DNA from: Malurus cyaneus samueli
Lineage: Eukaryota > Chordata > Aves > Passeriformes > Maluridae
Direction: 5' to 3'
NCBI GenBank assembly: GCA_009741485.1
Contig: CM019230.1
Location: 7,383,983-7,447,982, forward strand
DNA: 64,000 nt
Shown: piece after piece, positions 12,774 through 24,285 of the stretch
How the letters are laid out: each line of letters starts with the position of its first letter
How positions within the stretch are numbered: the stretch's first letter is position 1
Translations under genes and position numbers: made by a program
The notes under the pieces: generated by a model
Seen by the model: the letters and a program-made list of their open reading frames with translations, nothing else
Database searches by the model: none
What the model was told of the DNA's origin: nothing

Positions 12774-13102
12774 AAAATAAAAATAAAAATAAAAATAAAA
12801 CCAAAAACTACTATTATTCTTATCTATATGTATAAATACATATAGAAATTATATATAAGTAATATATGTAAATATATGTAATATATAGCTATATTTATTA
12901 AATCAAAAATATATATTAATAAATATTTAAACATAAACAATTATATATTTATATTAATATATAAATATATCAACATTAAAATATTTAATAAATATATAAA
13001 TATAATATTTACATATATTAATAATTTGTACTAATTATATTATTATTATTATTATATTATTATTATATTATTATTATTATTATTATTTTATTATTATATT
13101 CC
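12774..13102. repeat. AT-rich low-complexity block: (AAAAT)n, TA-rich, (TTA)n
   Basis: The block opens with about five AAAAT units, continues as roughly 220 bases of almost pure A and T with many TATATA and AATATAT palindromes, and ends in an ATT trinucleotide run. It is sharply bounded by GC-rich DNA. It immediately follows the CR1 fragment ending near 12685. Confidence 0.95.
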
Positions 13103-16100
13103 CCAGCACAGAGCCAGTGAAGTGAAAACTCAGCAGTCTCAGGGTGAGATTGCTGCATGCTCACTACATCATCCATAAGTGACATGTGCAGGAGGGCAGC
13201 AGCAAGCAAAGGAGGCCTCTTGAGAGCCACAAAAACCGGACTTTTAATTTAAAACTCGCCTTTCCTGTTGGAGTGTCTCTACTGCCAGTCCATTTTTTAT
13301 TCCTGTTACGCAGCAGTGATCAGCAGGTAACATGGGAGAAAGGAAAGGAATGGGCTCACAGCTCTGTCTGGCCGATTCCAGCACTGTAAATTACAGATAT
13401 ATATGGTACAAAGAAGGGCTGGGATATTAATTTCTGTTGTTGAAAATCACAGACCCTCTACTTTAATTTACTGCTAAATAATGAATGACTTTGTGAGATA
13501 CTCGGCAAAGATAAAGACACCTCGGTAAATCAAACAGCTCATAAGCACTTAGGGCTCAGTCTATCTCGCATGTGTACTTAAGTGGTTTGTATTGTTCTCA
13601 GAAAGCAGAAATAAGCAGGCGTTTAACTGATGCTATCTGCCAAAATAAAGGATGAACCCGTGAATCAAACGGTTCCTGCAAATCCTCATTTGCATTTGCA
13701 GAACGGAATGAAGAGTGGTGCTGCAGGGATCTGGAAACATCCAGGTCCAAGGCTGAAGCGTGTCCTGCAGGGGCCATGGGGTGCAGGCAGCGGGGCCCTC
13801 ACGGGAGCAGCAGTGGGTTTCTATAGGGTTTTTATGGGGTTTATCCCCAGCTGAGCAGGAGGAGGAATGGAGGGCATGGATGAGCCTGGAAGATGCCAGG
13901 ATTTGTCTCTGCTCATCCTGTGCCTGTGGAAACACCGTCCGTGCGTTTCCATTCTCGTGGCACTTGACAGGAAATGGTGCAAAGTACCAGAGTGTGCAGA
14001 GAATCCAGAGTGGGTCTGTCACAAAGAGCCAGATCCTGGCTGGTTCTGCCTCAGTTTCCCTCTTGGTGTGCATCCACCTCCCCAGGCTGTCATATAGCTC
14101 TGTCTCCTGGCTCAACACTTTATCCTCTCCCTGGGCCCACTCGTGCCAGGCAGCAACAGCAAAGACACTAAAATTGCACCTTCAGGGAAGGCAGGAGCTC
14201 TGAGGTTGCCCTAAGGAACTTGAATTTTGGGCTATGGGATCCCAGCCCCATGGATCAGGGAAGGCTGCAGCAACTCTGATTAGTTAGAGTCAAAAAGATG
14301 CAATCAGAGCCTGAAATGAAAATAAGATATGGATGTGGCCGATTTTGACATTTATAGCTCATGTTTATTTATGCAAATTGGCCAAACTCTATAGGAATGC
14401 AGCAGAAGGAGATTGCAAAGGGCACCAACTCATCCTTGACGTCTGTGTTGGAAGCGTCTCCCGCACATCTGTGGCCCTGTTAAGCAGATTTTTGGGGCAG
14501 TGAGGAGGCAGATTGGGGTGTGGGGGCTCTGTGAGCAGTGCCAGAGCCTGTCTGGGGCTGGGGGATCTTTAGGGATGTGGGTTTGGTGGAACAGGAAGGT
14601 GTCAGAGCGAACAATCTCAGTGCTGATCCCCAGAGTGCAACACAGAGGCATCTCCTGGGGAGAATTCCAGCTCTTGACCACTCTGAAGGTACAGAGGGCT
14701 CCCCTGTGGAAAACCAAGTGCTTTGGGGTGTCTTAGGGTGTGGCTGTCTGAGCACAGAATAAAAGGGGCTGCCGTGGTCCTTCCAGGGCTGTCACCCCTG
14801 CAGTGCCCTGCCTTCCTCCCTCCTCATGGGCTTTTCTCACATAGCAGAGGAGAGCAAGAGTTTTACAAGGGTAACAAGGCCCTTGTTTTATAATGTTTTA
14901 CTTATCCACAACACTGAAACGCTTTGTTCCTTGCAGGTCACCTGGCAAAGCTCTGGTGACAGCAAACCCTCCGCTCTGGGCAGTTTCCCCATGTGTGGGG
15001 TGACCCTGGAGGAGCTGCAAACCCTCGAGCTGATGATAAATTCCACCCTCTGCTCCCAAAGAGGCACAAAGAGTCCACTCCCAGCCCTCAGGCATCAGGT
15101 GCTTCTCACCATGGAGCCAATGTCCACCCATCCCATGGGATATTCCATGTGGGGACCACGGATCAGCTGTGGAACCGATGATCCCATTGGGAATCACTGC
15201 AGGCTGACACATCCCACACTGCAGCAGTGACCCCAAAGGCAGGAGCACCCAGCCCCAGCAGGACCAGGCTCCCAGATCCACCTGCTGTTCAGTTTTCCTA
15301 ACGCTGCTGAAAGCCAGAGCAGCTCCAATTTGCACCGTGGGCAAGCACCAAACCTCACATCCGACAGTGAAAAAATTCTGCTGGAGCGCACCGTGAGGAA
15401 AGAAAATCACTGTGGAATAAACAAGAAAATCCATCATTGGTGGGAAGAGGAGGAAAGAATTGGTTTAAGCATCCACATCCAGGACTGTGACAGCAATCAA
15501 ACAACGGCCCTTTAAATGTCAAGGGGGGTGAGCGTGGTTTAATAGCAACAAAAACGCTGCCAGGCTGGGCGGCGTGCAACAAAGCAGAGGGATGGATGCA
15601 TCCACCTATTATCTGCTCCCTGGAGAAAGAGAGGAGGGAGATAATTCAGGTTTGTGCTTGATCTAGTGTGTAAATCTCAGAGAGGTAATGTTTTCTTTTA
15701 TCAAAGGGGGAAAAAAAAAGAATGTTTGTTCTCAGCGCTGTCCCTGCCATCAGCCAGACAGCCCGAGCTCAGCTGCACAAATGAGATACAAACATTTACA
15801 GATGGGCAGAATTGCACCCAGGAGGGATGAAATCCAGGAGGTGTGTGGCAGCCGGGCTCTGTGTGGGCCCCTGGCTGTCTTGGAGCCAAAGACAGAGTGT
15901 GAGGAGGGCACAAAGGGGTCAGCAGGGTACACTGTGGCAGCATCGGGCGTGAAATCTTTGGCCTTAGCAAATGAAACTCTTGGAAGGGTGTGAAATGCAA
16001 TTGCTCTGCACACACGTGCCTGATGTTCTGCCCTGGAGGGAACGGGTGGCTCCTCCTGCCCTTTTTGGGGTGTCCGATGCTCCCTGCACCTCCCACCACC

Positions 16101-16261
16101 TCCTGGGGACAAACCAGGCTGGTGACAAACCAGCTGTGAGGTTTCCCAGCCCCTCTAACCCAGCTGTTTAACCCCCTCTGTTTTGTGGGGGTGCCCAGGG
16201 AGCCAGCACAGCCCGGCTCTGGTTCCAGGGCTCTCCCACCATGCTTCAAACACCCAGCACC

Positions 16262-16342
16262 ACTGAAGGATTTCACTGCAGTCGCAGGTGGATTTGGTAT
16301 CTTGGAGATCTTTTCCAGCCTCAAGGATTCTGTGAATCCATA
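16262..16342 (+). mobile_element. CR1 3'-end remnant
   Basis: The segment ending GGAGATCTTTTCCAGCCTCA, then AGGATTCTGTGAAT, matches the CR1 terminal region. Only the last 80 or so bases survive. Confidence 0.6.
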
Positions 16343-17403
16343 TGAAAAACTAAGAACACTGAGCATTATGACTTCAGCATTAAACCAGCAACACACGAAA
16401 AGCGGGGGCTGTGTTGGGAGAGGGAAAATCCCTCAGCTTTTGAGCACCGGTCAAGGGGCAGCAGGGAGGGGCTTTGTACTCCTGAAAGCACAAAAGCAGC
16501 TTTTGCAGAGTCAGCTCCTGAGATCTGCAGGTATTTGTGTTTCCATTCATCCCTCTGCATCACAATCCTTTGCGCAAAGCAGGGATCGCAACCTCTGCTT
16601 TCACCGGGACTGCAAAGATGTTCCTCGGTGTTTGTAGAGCGCTCCTGCTGTGTGTTTACAGGCGGCAGAAGGAAAATCGCAAGGAAATGGAGAGTTTAAC
16701 ATTCACAGCAGGCTCTGAGCAGTGCAGGCACCCACTCCTGGGGATCCTGAGCGTGGAATTACCTGCTCAGCCAGCACAGCGTGGAGCTGGGCTGCTGGCA
16801 CAACATTGTCCCTGTGTCACTCACTCTCTGCGTTCGGATGTGCCAGCACTGAGGGGCCACACTAAATTTTAATGGCCAAAAAAGACTGGTTTATCTTTTT
16901 TTTTTTTTTTTTTTTTGTTTGTTGGCGGTGTGGTACTTGGCTTCCCCAGCTGCTCCTCCCATCCAGGTTTCGCACAGCTTGGACCTGTATGTATATTTTA
17001 TAAGAGGTCTGCTAAAATGTGTTATTGCAGGAATAAAACTAAGCGCTGCTTCATTTTTAATGAGCCATCAGGGAGCGAGTTACTGCTGGTGATTTGGAGT
17101 GGTTTTCTGCTCCTGGGCTGTTTATACTGAAATGTCTGGGAGGGAAATTTGTGATTAAATTTCATGAGTGAGATACCTGTATTTGTGCTGAAAGCCTGTC
17201 TCTTAACCACGAGTGGGGCTGTCAGAGCCACTGAAAGTGAAGCTCAATTCAACATAAACAGGTGGCCTTGAGAACTATCAGCAGAATATTAGATCAAAAC
17301 ACTGATTTACTCTGTATTAACTGCCCTGTGGCTTCAGTTCCAGCCAAGAGCAGCCTCTGAACTCTCTGAGTGCAGAGATTTTGTCTTTGGGGGTATTATA
17401 ATA

Positions 17404-17745
17404 ATGGAATCATAGAATGATTTGCATTGGAAGGGACCTTAAAGCCATCTCATTCCATCCCTGCTGAGGGCAGGGATCTGTCACTAGACTGGGCTGCTCC
17501 CAGCCCCAATGTCCAGCCTGGCCTTGCACTGCACGGATCCAGGGGCAGCCACAGCTTCTCTGGCACCCTGTGCCAGATTCACACTCCCAGAAATTCTTCT
17601 CTTCCTTAGTTTAACTATTCCCCTTGTCTGTAGCCTGAAAATCTCCATCTTTTTACAAGCCGCCTTTAGACACTGGAAGGGGCTCTAAGGTCTGCCCGGA
17701 GCTTTCTCCTGTCCCAGCCTGGCTCCAGACCGACAGACTCCAGCC
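17404..17745 (-). mobile_element. CR1 LINE fragment, minus orientation
   Basis: Reading on the plus strand it begins GGAATCATAGAATGATTTG, then CATTGGAAGGGACCTTAAAG. This is the reverse complement of the CR1 3' end. It continues through the usual antisense landmarks (CCATCCCTGCTGAGGGCAGG, CAGCCCCAATGTCCAGCCTG, CCCAGCCTGGCTCCAGACCG) into CCCTTGGAGCATCTTCAGCC. Its inner end merges without a gap into the 18-base minisatellite that follows. Confidence 0.9.
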
Positions 17746-18155
17746 CTTGGAGCATCTTCAGCCCATGGGCACTTAGCTCTTGCCATGGAGCATCTCCAGC
17801 CCTGAGCATCTCAGCCCATGGAGCATCTCCAGCCCATGGAGCATCTCAGCCATGGGCATCTCCAGCCCAGAGCATTCAGCCATCTCAGCCCATGGAGCAT
17901 CTCCAGCCCTTAGAGCATCTTCAGCCCATGGAGCATCTCCAGCCCTCGGAGCATCTCCAGCCCTCGGAGCATCTCCAGCCCTTGGGGCATCTCCAGCCTT
18001 GGGGCATCTCCAGCCCTCAGGCATCTCCAGCCCTTAGAGCATCTCCAGCCCTTGGGGCATCTCAACCCTTGGAGCATCTCCAGCCCATGGAGCATCTCCA
18101 GCCCATGGAGCATCTCCAGCCCATGGAGCATCTCCCGCCCTTGGAGCATCTCCTT
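17745..18155 (+). repeat. Minisatellite, 18-base unit GGAGCATCTCCAGCCCATG
   Basis: About twenty copies of an 18-base unit (GAGCATCTCCAGCCCWTG with CATGG, CTTGG, CTCGG and TTAGA variants) follow each other. Because 18 is a multiple of three, frames on both strands stay open and give a spurious repetitive peptide. The first copies match the end of the adjoining inverted CR1, which suggests the array arose from CR1 sequence. Confidence 0.95.
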
Positions 18156-18340
18156 GTTCTCCTGTGGAGCAGCAGCTCCAGAACCAAACCCCGTCCCGGC
18201 CGGGCCGCTCCCGAGCTGCACGGGGGCTGTTCCCTGCCCGCCCCGAGCCCCCAGCTGTGCTCCCGGCAGCTCCCTCCTCATCTCCGGGCCCTGATCCCGG
18301 CAATTCCCGAGGATCCGGGGTGCATCCCGGCCGCGCCGTG

Positions 18341-18497
18341 CCCATCCCGGTGGCCCCTTGCCCATCCCGGTGGCCCCTAGCCCATCTCGGTAGCCCCTTG
18401 CCCATCCCGGTGGCCCCTTGCCCATCCCGGTGGCCCTAGCCCATCCCGGTAGCCCCTTGCCCATCCCGGTGGCCCCGTGCCCGTCCCGATGGCCCCT
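18341..18497 (+). repeat. Minisatellite, 20-base unit CCCATCCCGGTGGCCCCTTG
   Basis: Eight copies start at 18341, 18361, 18381, 18401, 18421, 18440, 18460 and 18480; all are 20 bases except the fifth (19) and the truncated last. The unit is unrelated to the 18-base array just upstream. The array ends directly at the CpG-rich promoter-like segment. Confidence 0.95.
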
Positions 18498-18670
18498 CCG
18501 CGCCCCGCTACAGTACCGGATCTCGCCACATGACAGCGCTGTCTCTGGCGGACTGTGCCCCGCGCGGCGCTCTAGCCCGCTGCTCATCTCGGTGCGCTCC
18601 CCGACCCGCTTCCGCTCCCGCTCCTGGCCCAGCTTCCGGTCCGCGCTTCCGGCCGCGTGGCGGGCGGGGG
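18498..18670. promoter_or_regulatory. CpG-rich promoter-like segment with ETS motifs
   Basis: The segment is GC-rich and keeps many CpG dinucleotides, as unmethylated promoters do. It contains two CTTCCGG ETS-type motifs (18633-18639 and 18646-18652) and a perfect 12-base palindrome GACAGCGCTGTC at 18532-18543. No TATA box was seen. ETS-rich CpG promoters usually drive broadly expressed genes, often in both directions. Direction is unknown, and neither strand yields a recognised coding exon. In mammals the snoRNA host SNHG20 lies upstream of SEC14L1, so a non-coding host transcript is one possibility. Confidence 0.5.
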
Positions 18671-18679
18671 GACTGAGGG

Positions 18680-19460
18680 AGGGCCGGGAATATGGGGATA
18701 TGGGGGAGATGAGGGAGAGTCGGGGATATGGGGGACTGAGGAGGGGTCGGGACACAAGGGGCACGGGGGGACTGAGGGGGTCGGGATATGGGGGCACGGG
18801 GGAGATGAGGGAGGGTCGGGATATGGGGCTGGAGGGGGATATATGGCTGAGGGTGAAGGAGGGCGTAGTGGGGGAGAGGGCAGTGGGTGTTGGGTGCGGG
18901 GACGGGGGAGGTGGATTTTGGGCGCTGGGGTAGTGAAGGCCTGGGGAGAAGAGTGGGGGGCAGGAGGGGCTGCACTGGGGGCTTGGGGGGAAGCAAGGAC
19001 TGGAGAGATGCAGGATTTGGGGGGCTGGGGTGCTGAAGAGGTGTGGATTGGGGGGAATGAGATACTGGAGGGCAGGGTGTGGAGTTCTGGGGGGGACTGC
19101 GGGTGGCTGGGTTTGGGGTGCAGTGGGGTTGGGACACAGGATGGTGGGTATTGAGGTACTGGGGGGAAGGATAGGGCGTCTGGGGGTGCTGCAGTGGGGT
19201 GGGAGACGATGTGGGAGATGGAGGTCAGCGTGGGGAGGCTGGGGAGATGGGGTTTGGTGGGGCTGGAGTGCTGGGGAAGGGTGTGAGGGGCTGGGGGTTG
19301 GGTTTGGAGGGTGTAACAGTGGGGGGTGAGGGGGTTGGGGGTTCAGTGGTTTGGGGGGCTGCAGTTCTGGGGCTGCAGGGAGAGGTTGTGGGCACAGGGT
19401 TTGGGGTCTTTAGGGGGTTTTAGGGTCGGTAGGAAGGCTGGGGTTCTGTGCAGGGCCAGC
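18680..19460 (+). repeat. G-rich minisatellite and low-complexity DNA
   Basis: From 18690 to about 18845 diverged units of GGGTCGGGATATGGGGG, then ACTGAGG or AGATGAGGGA, repeat. Beyond that the plus strand remains extremely G-rich (many GGGG runs) with irregular GGTGCTGGGG motifs. The long open frames with Gly, Trp and Val follow from this composition. Runs of guanine this dense are compatible with G-quadruplex formation on the plus strand. Confidence 0.85.
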
Positions 19461-19632
19461 CCCGGGGTGTGGTTCCTCCCTGGGGGAGGTGTTGGGCCCA
19501 CAGCAGGGTTGTGGGGCCATGGGGTGTAAGGAGTGAGCCCTTAGTGCAGGGTCAGGCCAGGGTGTGCCCCAGGACCAGAGCTGCCAGGGCTCTGTTTCTG
19601 CTGTGAATGCCACAGAACTTTGTGTGTCACAG

Positions 19633-19728
19633 GATTTCCTGCCGGGCTCAGCCCCAGAGAAGCCGCAGCCCCGGATGGTGACACGGGTGGGACTCGGTGC
19701 TGCCATCCCTGCGGTGACAGAGCACCGG
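19633..19728 (+). other. Exon-like segment downstream of the 18.5-kb CpG promoter
   Basis: A TTTGTGTGTCACAG acceptor (AG at 19631-19632) precedes 96 bases ending CACCGG followed by the strong donor GTGAGT at 19729. The length is a multiple of three and one frame is open, but the peptide is not recognised. Its position about 1 kb downstream of the CpG segment suits exon 2 of a plus-strand transcript. A coding exon cannot be excluded. Confidence 0.25.
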
Positions 19729-20652
19729 GTGAGTTGGGGGAGCCCTGTGTGCCCCTCCTGGGCAGGGCTGTGGGGTCTGAGGGCTGGGGAAGGGCTGCTG
19801 GGTGGTACCAGCCAGCCTCACCCGCGCCCGAGAGCAGCTCCCAGGTGGGCTCCATGCTGAGCCTCACCCGTGCAGTAACAGGTGTGAACATTCATGAAGC
19901 ATTTTGATGGTCATGTATGATACTGCACACAACACCTGTGCCCCTAATCCAAGAAAAACGGGTTGGATTGGTTTTTTTTTTTAATGTGTATTGAGTCTTG
20001 AAAATGTTTTGCAAAATCAGACTGGTGTTCTCTCAGGTATGGAAATCAGAACTTGGGTATTTGATTTATCACTGGATGTTGTTTGAGTTGCAAAACTTTG
20101 TTCCCCATGTCGCAGGGAATAGTGATAAGGTGGTTTCTGTACCTGAGCAGGTGTAAGGTAGTCTGTTGGAAGTTGTGTACTTTGCTCTCTTGTAACATGT
20201 TTGGTCTCTCACCTGCAGCAGGGGTTCAGCTGGGGACAGCTCAGGGAACTCTGCACCCTGGCCAGCGTGGGAAGGGAGAGGGGAAGGTCTGTGCTGGGAA
20301 CCTGGCACCAGAGTGATCCCGGCTGCTGGCAAAATTCCCTTGCCAAAATAAGAAGGGCTTTTTCAGTTTGTTGCTGTTGATTGGGTGATCTGGTTCTGGT
20401 GGGCTTTTGGAAGTGCTCATAGTAGGGATGCTTTTGGGAAGGATTTTAGGGAGAAGTGGGGGTGGGATGATGCTTCAGTGAACACTGATCCAGAGGAGAT
20501 GGGTCTGTGTAGGCCAGGGCGCTCTGGCTTTGGCTGCATTCCTGGGTGAACACCCTGCTTGTTTCTTTTCAGGTGGCTGGGCCTGGTGGTTCTGCAGGAT
20601 GGTGAGAGCTGCTCTTGCAGTTTGGTTGTACCTGTGTGGTCTTTTTGGGTTA

Positions 20653-20960
20653 TCACAGAATCAGAGAGGGGTTTGGGCTGGAAGGGACTGTAGAGACCAT
20701 TTCCTTCTAACCCCTGCCATGGGTGGGGACACCTTCCACTATCTCTGGTTGCCCCAAGCCCTGTCCAACCTGGCCTTAGACACTTCAGGGATGGTACAGC
20801 CTGTGGCTCTGAGCACCCTGTGCCAGGGCCTCTGCACCCTCACTAATTTCCTAATACTCCATCTAACCCTGCCCTCTGTCAATTTGAAACCATCCCCTCT
20901 TGTCATGTCACTACACTTTCTTGTGAAAAGCCCCCCTCCATTTTTCCTGTAGGTTATAGA
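20653..20960 (-). mobile_element. CR1 LINE fragment, minus orientation
   Basis: It starts TATCACAGAATCAGAGAGG, then GGTTTGGGCTGGAAGGGACT, the reverse complement of a CR1 3' end. It continues with ACCCCTGCCATGGGTGGGGA, CCAAGCCCTGTCCAACCTGG and CCCCTCTTGTCATGTCACTA, all typical antisense CR1 landmarks. It is 5'-truncated near 20960. Confidence 0.93.
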
Positions 20961-23900
20961 AAGCAGTTTTGCCTGATTGGATGGTGAGCATGAATAAAAC
21001 CCATTTCTCCAAGTTGGCTTTCTTCATGTTTTGGTATTTAATACTTTTGTGGGTGACCAAAGCAGGGAGGTGTTTAATTGCTGCAGGTGGCTGTGCAGGC
21101 AGGCACAGACTCCTGCACTGACACCGGGGCTGTCACACCCTGCACGTGTGCAGTGCCCCAGTGCTGCTTTGGGAGCTGTAGGACAATCGGGTCCTGAACT
21201 GAACTCGGCAGTGCTGCAGGCTTTGGGATCACCTCGGTGTGCCAAGCTCCCACCTCCGCTAGAGGGTGTGGAGCTCCACAGAATCCTTTGTTTTCAGAGA
21301 AACGGGCAAGCTGGGAGCCTTGCTTTAATCGGATGCACAGGCAGCGAGGCCGTGGCAGGATTACATCCCTCGGGAGATCCCTGCTCTGTGCCGATTGTGC
21401 ATTACACAACTGCCAGGCAGGCTCGGCAGTCTGTGAGGTGAGGCTGTCCCTGGCCAGCCTGCAGCCAGGAGCAGCAGCTGCAGTGTGCAGGGAGGCAGCT
21501 CTGGTTTGATGCAGTATTGCCCATCTCCCGTGCAGGTACCTGGAGGTTGCTTGCAGGGATAACCCGCATGGGCCAAGCTCCCTGTTTTTCCCCTTGGCAA
21601 GCAAAATGTGTCTAAACAGCAGGCACAGTGTTTCACTTGCACAAGAGCCTGGCTCCTGGGTTTCCCTTCCTGGGGGGAATTTCCACTTGGTCTGCAACAC
21701 TCCCAAGACAGTGTGCTGTGAAATTCCATAAGCCTGTGCTGCTTGCTGGGCTGTGGGTGCTCCCTGTGCTTGTAGGATGTGCCACAGAGGCTGCTCAGCT
21801 CGTGGTAGCCACGTTGGCTCCTTGGCCACGTACAGGATTTCTTCCTTGCTGAATTCTGCCTCCAAGTGTCTCATTAAGAACGAATTTCAGAGCAGAACTG
21901 GACCCAGCAGTGCTGCCTTTGCTCCAGCACTCAGTGCCTGAGGGAGCACCTGAAGGAGAGCTGGGTGTCTGGGTAAGTATGACATGCTGTGGCTGGAGAT
22001 GTGGAGGAACACAGACCCCTCTCCAGCTGCTGCTGCTGTGTGGGTCTGCAGACACTTTGGGCTTGGATCCATCTGGGAAGGGAGCAGCTCTGTGGGGTCA
22101 GGAGGACCTCAGGCCTCAGCATGCTGTTAGGGATGTCCATTCAGAGCCCTGGGCTTGGGGAGAGCTAAGTGGCCTCTCCAGGGACCTTCTTGGAAGAATC
22201 CCATGCGAATGTGCCCTAGGTAGAAGAAGGGTGGCAGAGAGCTGACTAATATCTAAGGATCACTTCTTTCAGGCTCAGTAACATACATATGGGAAAGAAA
22301 TGGAGCAAAAGGGGCAGGAGACCTGCAGGGATGGACATGAAACTTGGTCAGGAGAGACAAGGAGGTAGAAGAAGGGACAGGCCACCCAGGATGAATACGA
22401 AGGATATTGTCAGTGTGCTGTGGTGTGCTCATCCACAGCCAAGAATGATGATGGGAGGGAGGTCAGAGACCGTGTCCCCCAGTGCCAGATCCTGGTCCAA
22501 AGCCAGCTGTGGAGCAGCAGCCAGGATCATAACCCAGCCAAACAAATCCTCCATCAGCTGAGTATGAAATGGATCTTTATGGGTTTAATGAGAAGGAGGC
22601 GGAGGTGTCTGCCCAGGCACCTGTGTTTTACCTCAACTGCCACCAGGTCAGTACAGGTTCCCTGAGCACTGGGGCTGGGCTGGGATCTGGTCAGCCCCTG
22701 TGGAAGGGGAGTGGGTCCTGTGTGGCCAGGGGAGATGCCCAGGCTGTGGGGGCAGCTGCCAAGGTGGGGCAGGGCGGTGAGCAATGGGGAAACCTCTTTG
22801 TCCTCCAAAGCACAGCCCAGAGAGGGCCTGCCTGTGCCTGTGGTGTTTCACCGAGCCTGGCCCTGCTCCGAGACTGCCTTCTACTCTCCCCTGCTGTGCT
22901 CCTGGTTTGTGCTGAGGCTGGAAGAGCTGTGAGCTCTGTGCCTGGCTGGACCTTGAGCTGGGCAGCAATCAGCTCACACCGTCTGTGTTATGTAACGATT
23001 TGAACTTTGCCTTTTTGGAAGCAGAAATGTCTGGACTGCTCTGATCTCTGCAGGAATTGCAACTGTGGAGATTTGGGACTGTGACCACTTCTGGGTAAAC
23101 AGCCAGAGAACTGCCTGTTTGCCACCTTTCCTCTCCCTCCTCCAGGCACCGAAGCTGCTGTGGCAGCTCTCTCAGAGTGTGACATCTGGGAATAGAGCAG
23201 GCAGCCGCAGTGCCGCCCAGACCATTCCACCCGTCACCGCTCAGCCTTGGTGAAGGCTCACCTCTGCTAAGAGGCTGCTTTTAGCTGTGCCCTCGAGAGC
23301 TGTTTTCAGGTCTGGCTGCTGCACTGTGCTTCCTTCAGCAGCAGCTGAAATCCGCTGGGCACTGCTGGAGGGAGGGCACAGGCTGCAGGGAGGACATGTC
23401 TGGTGTCTCCCTGCCCTGACCCTGCATCCTTGGAGCTCACAGCTCCCACCCAGAGCCAGGATTGCACGGCAGGAGATGATGCCAATCACTGTGCTGTGAT
23501 GATGAAGGGAGGGGTCAATCAAAGAAAGCTTAAAAATATATTTATTTTTAAGCCATAGCTAAGAAATCTGCCATGGCTCCAAGCTGGACCTTGCAGCCAG
23601 AGGTGAGCAGGCTTAGTTTGACAGCTATTTCTTAAATATTTTAGAAGCTGCCTGGAATAAACTGAATGCTTCCGAGTAGTGACCTAAATTCCACTTGCTG
23701 TAAATTTCATTAGAAAGTGGATTTGTGTGCCTGCCAGGCTGCTTTACAGCTTCATTGATCTGCCCAAACCATGTGCTGTGCAAGTGCCTTCCTCAGCAGA
23801 TTTTCAAAGAGCTTACTGCTGAGTGCTGCCAGCCCAGAATGTGGCTCGTTTGCTTCCTTTTCTCTCCTCTTCCTCTCTCTTTTTGTTTCCTGGTGCAAAC

Positions 23901-24285
23901 ACATCATTTGTTTACTAATCACGTCGCATCATTAGCTGCACAGAGTCATCCCACCGGCTGCGTGGGCATGGATGGAGCAGCTGGGAAGGAAAATGTCACT
24001 CACTTCAGCTCACTAGATGTGCTTTGCTCCCAGATCCCCATCCCACGCTCTGAAGGCCAGAAACTTTCACAACCCTGGGAGCTGTCAGCAGCTCTCTGCT
24101 CTCCAGCACCATCACCTGTGGTTCTGACACCCCCTCGAAGAAGCCTCCTCCCCTCCTGCTGTCCCCAAAATGCTGTGTGTCCCCGTGCAACCACGGCTTG
24201 GGATCTTGTGGAGAGGTGTGATGGTAGCACAGATGGCACAGACTGAGCCTTACCAGGGAAAATAGCCCGGGGAGATGTGGGACTG

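Larger units (their letters stand above)
807..17403. other. Intergenic DNA without recognised coding genes
   Basis: No open frame here shows a domain, motif or spliced pattern that I recognise. Both strands carry overlapping short frames of similar length, as expected of GC-rich non-coding DNA. The repeats and the exon-like segment listed separately are the only features I can support. A T-run of about 21 bases sits at 16896-16916. Blocks at about 9.66-9.96 kb and 13.39-13.72 kb are free of recognisable repeats and may be conserved non-coding DNA, which cannot be tested from one sequence. Confidence 0.7.

Noticed and set aside
17745..18497. CRISPR-like array
   Set aside because: The units are contiguous 18- and 20-base tandem repeats without spacers, in a vertebrate genome.
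17780..18797. Long repetitive frames on both strands around 17.8-18.8 kb
   Set aside because: The 18-base unit is a multiple of three and GC-rich DNA has few stops; the predicted peptides are translated minisatellite.
18657..19154. Gly/Trp-rich frames at 18.66-19.53 kb
   Set aside because: Composition artefact of G-rich low-complexity DNA.
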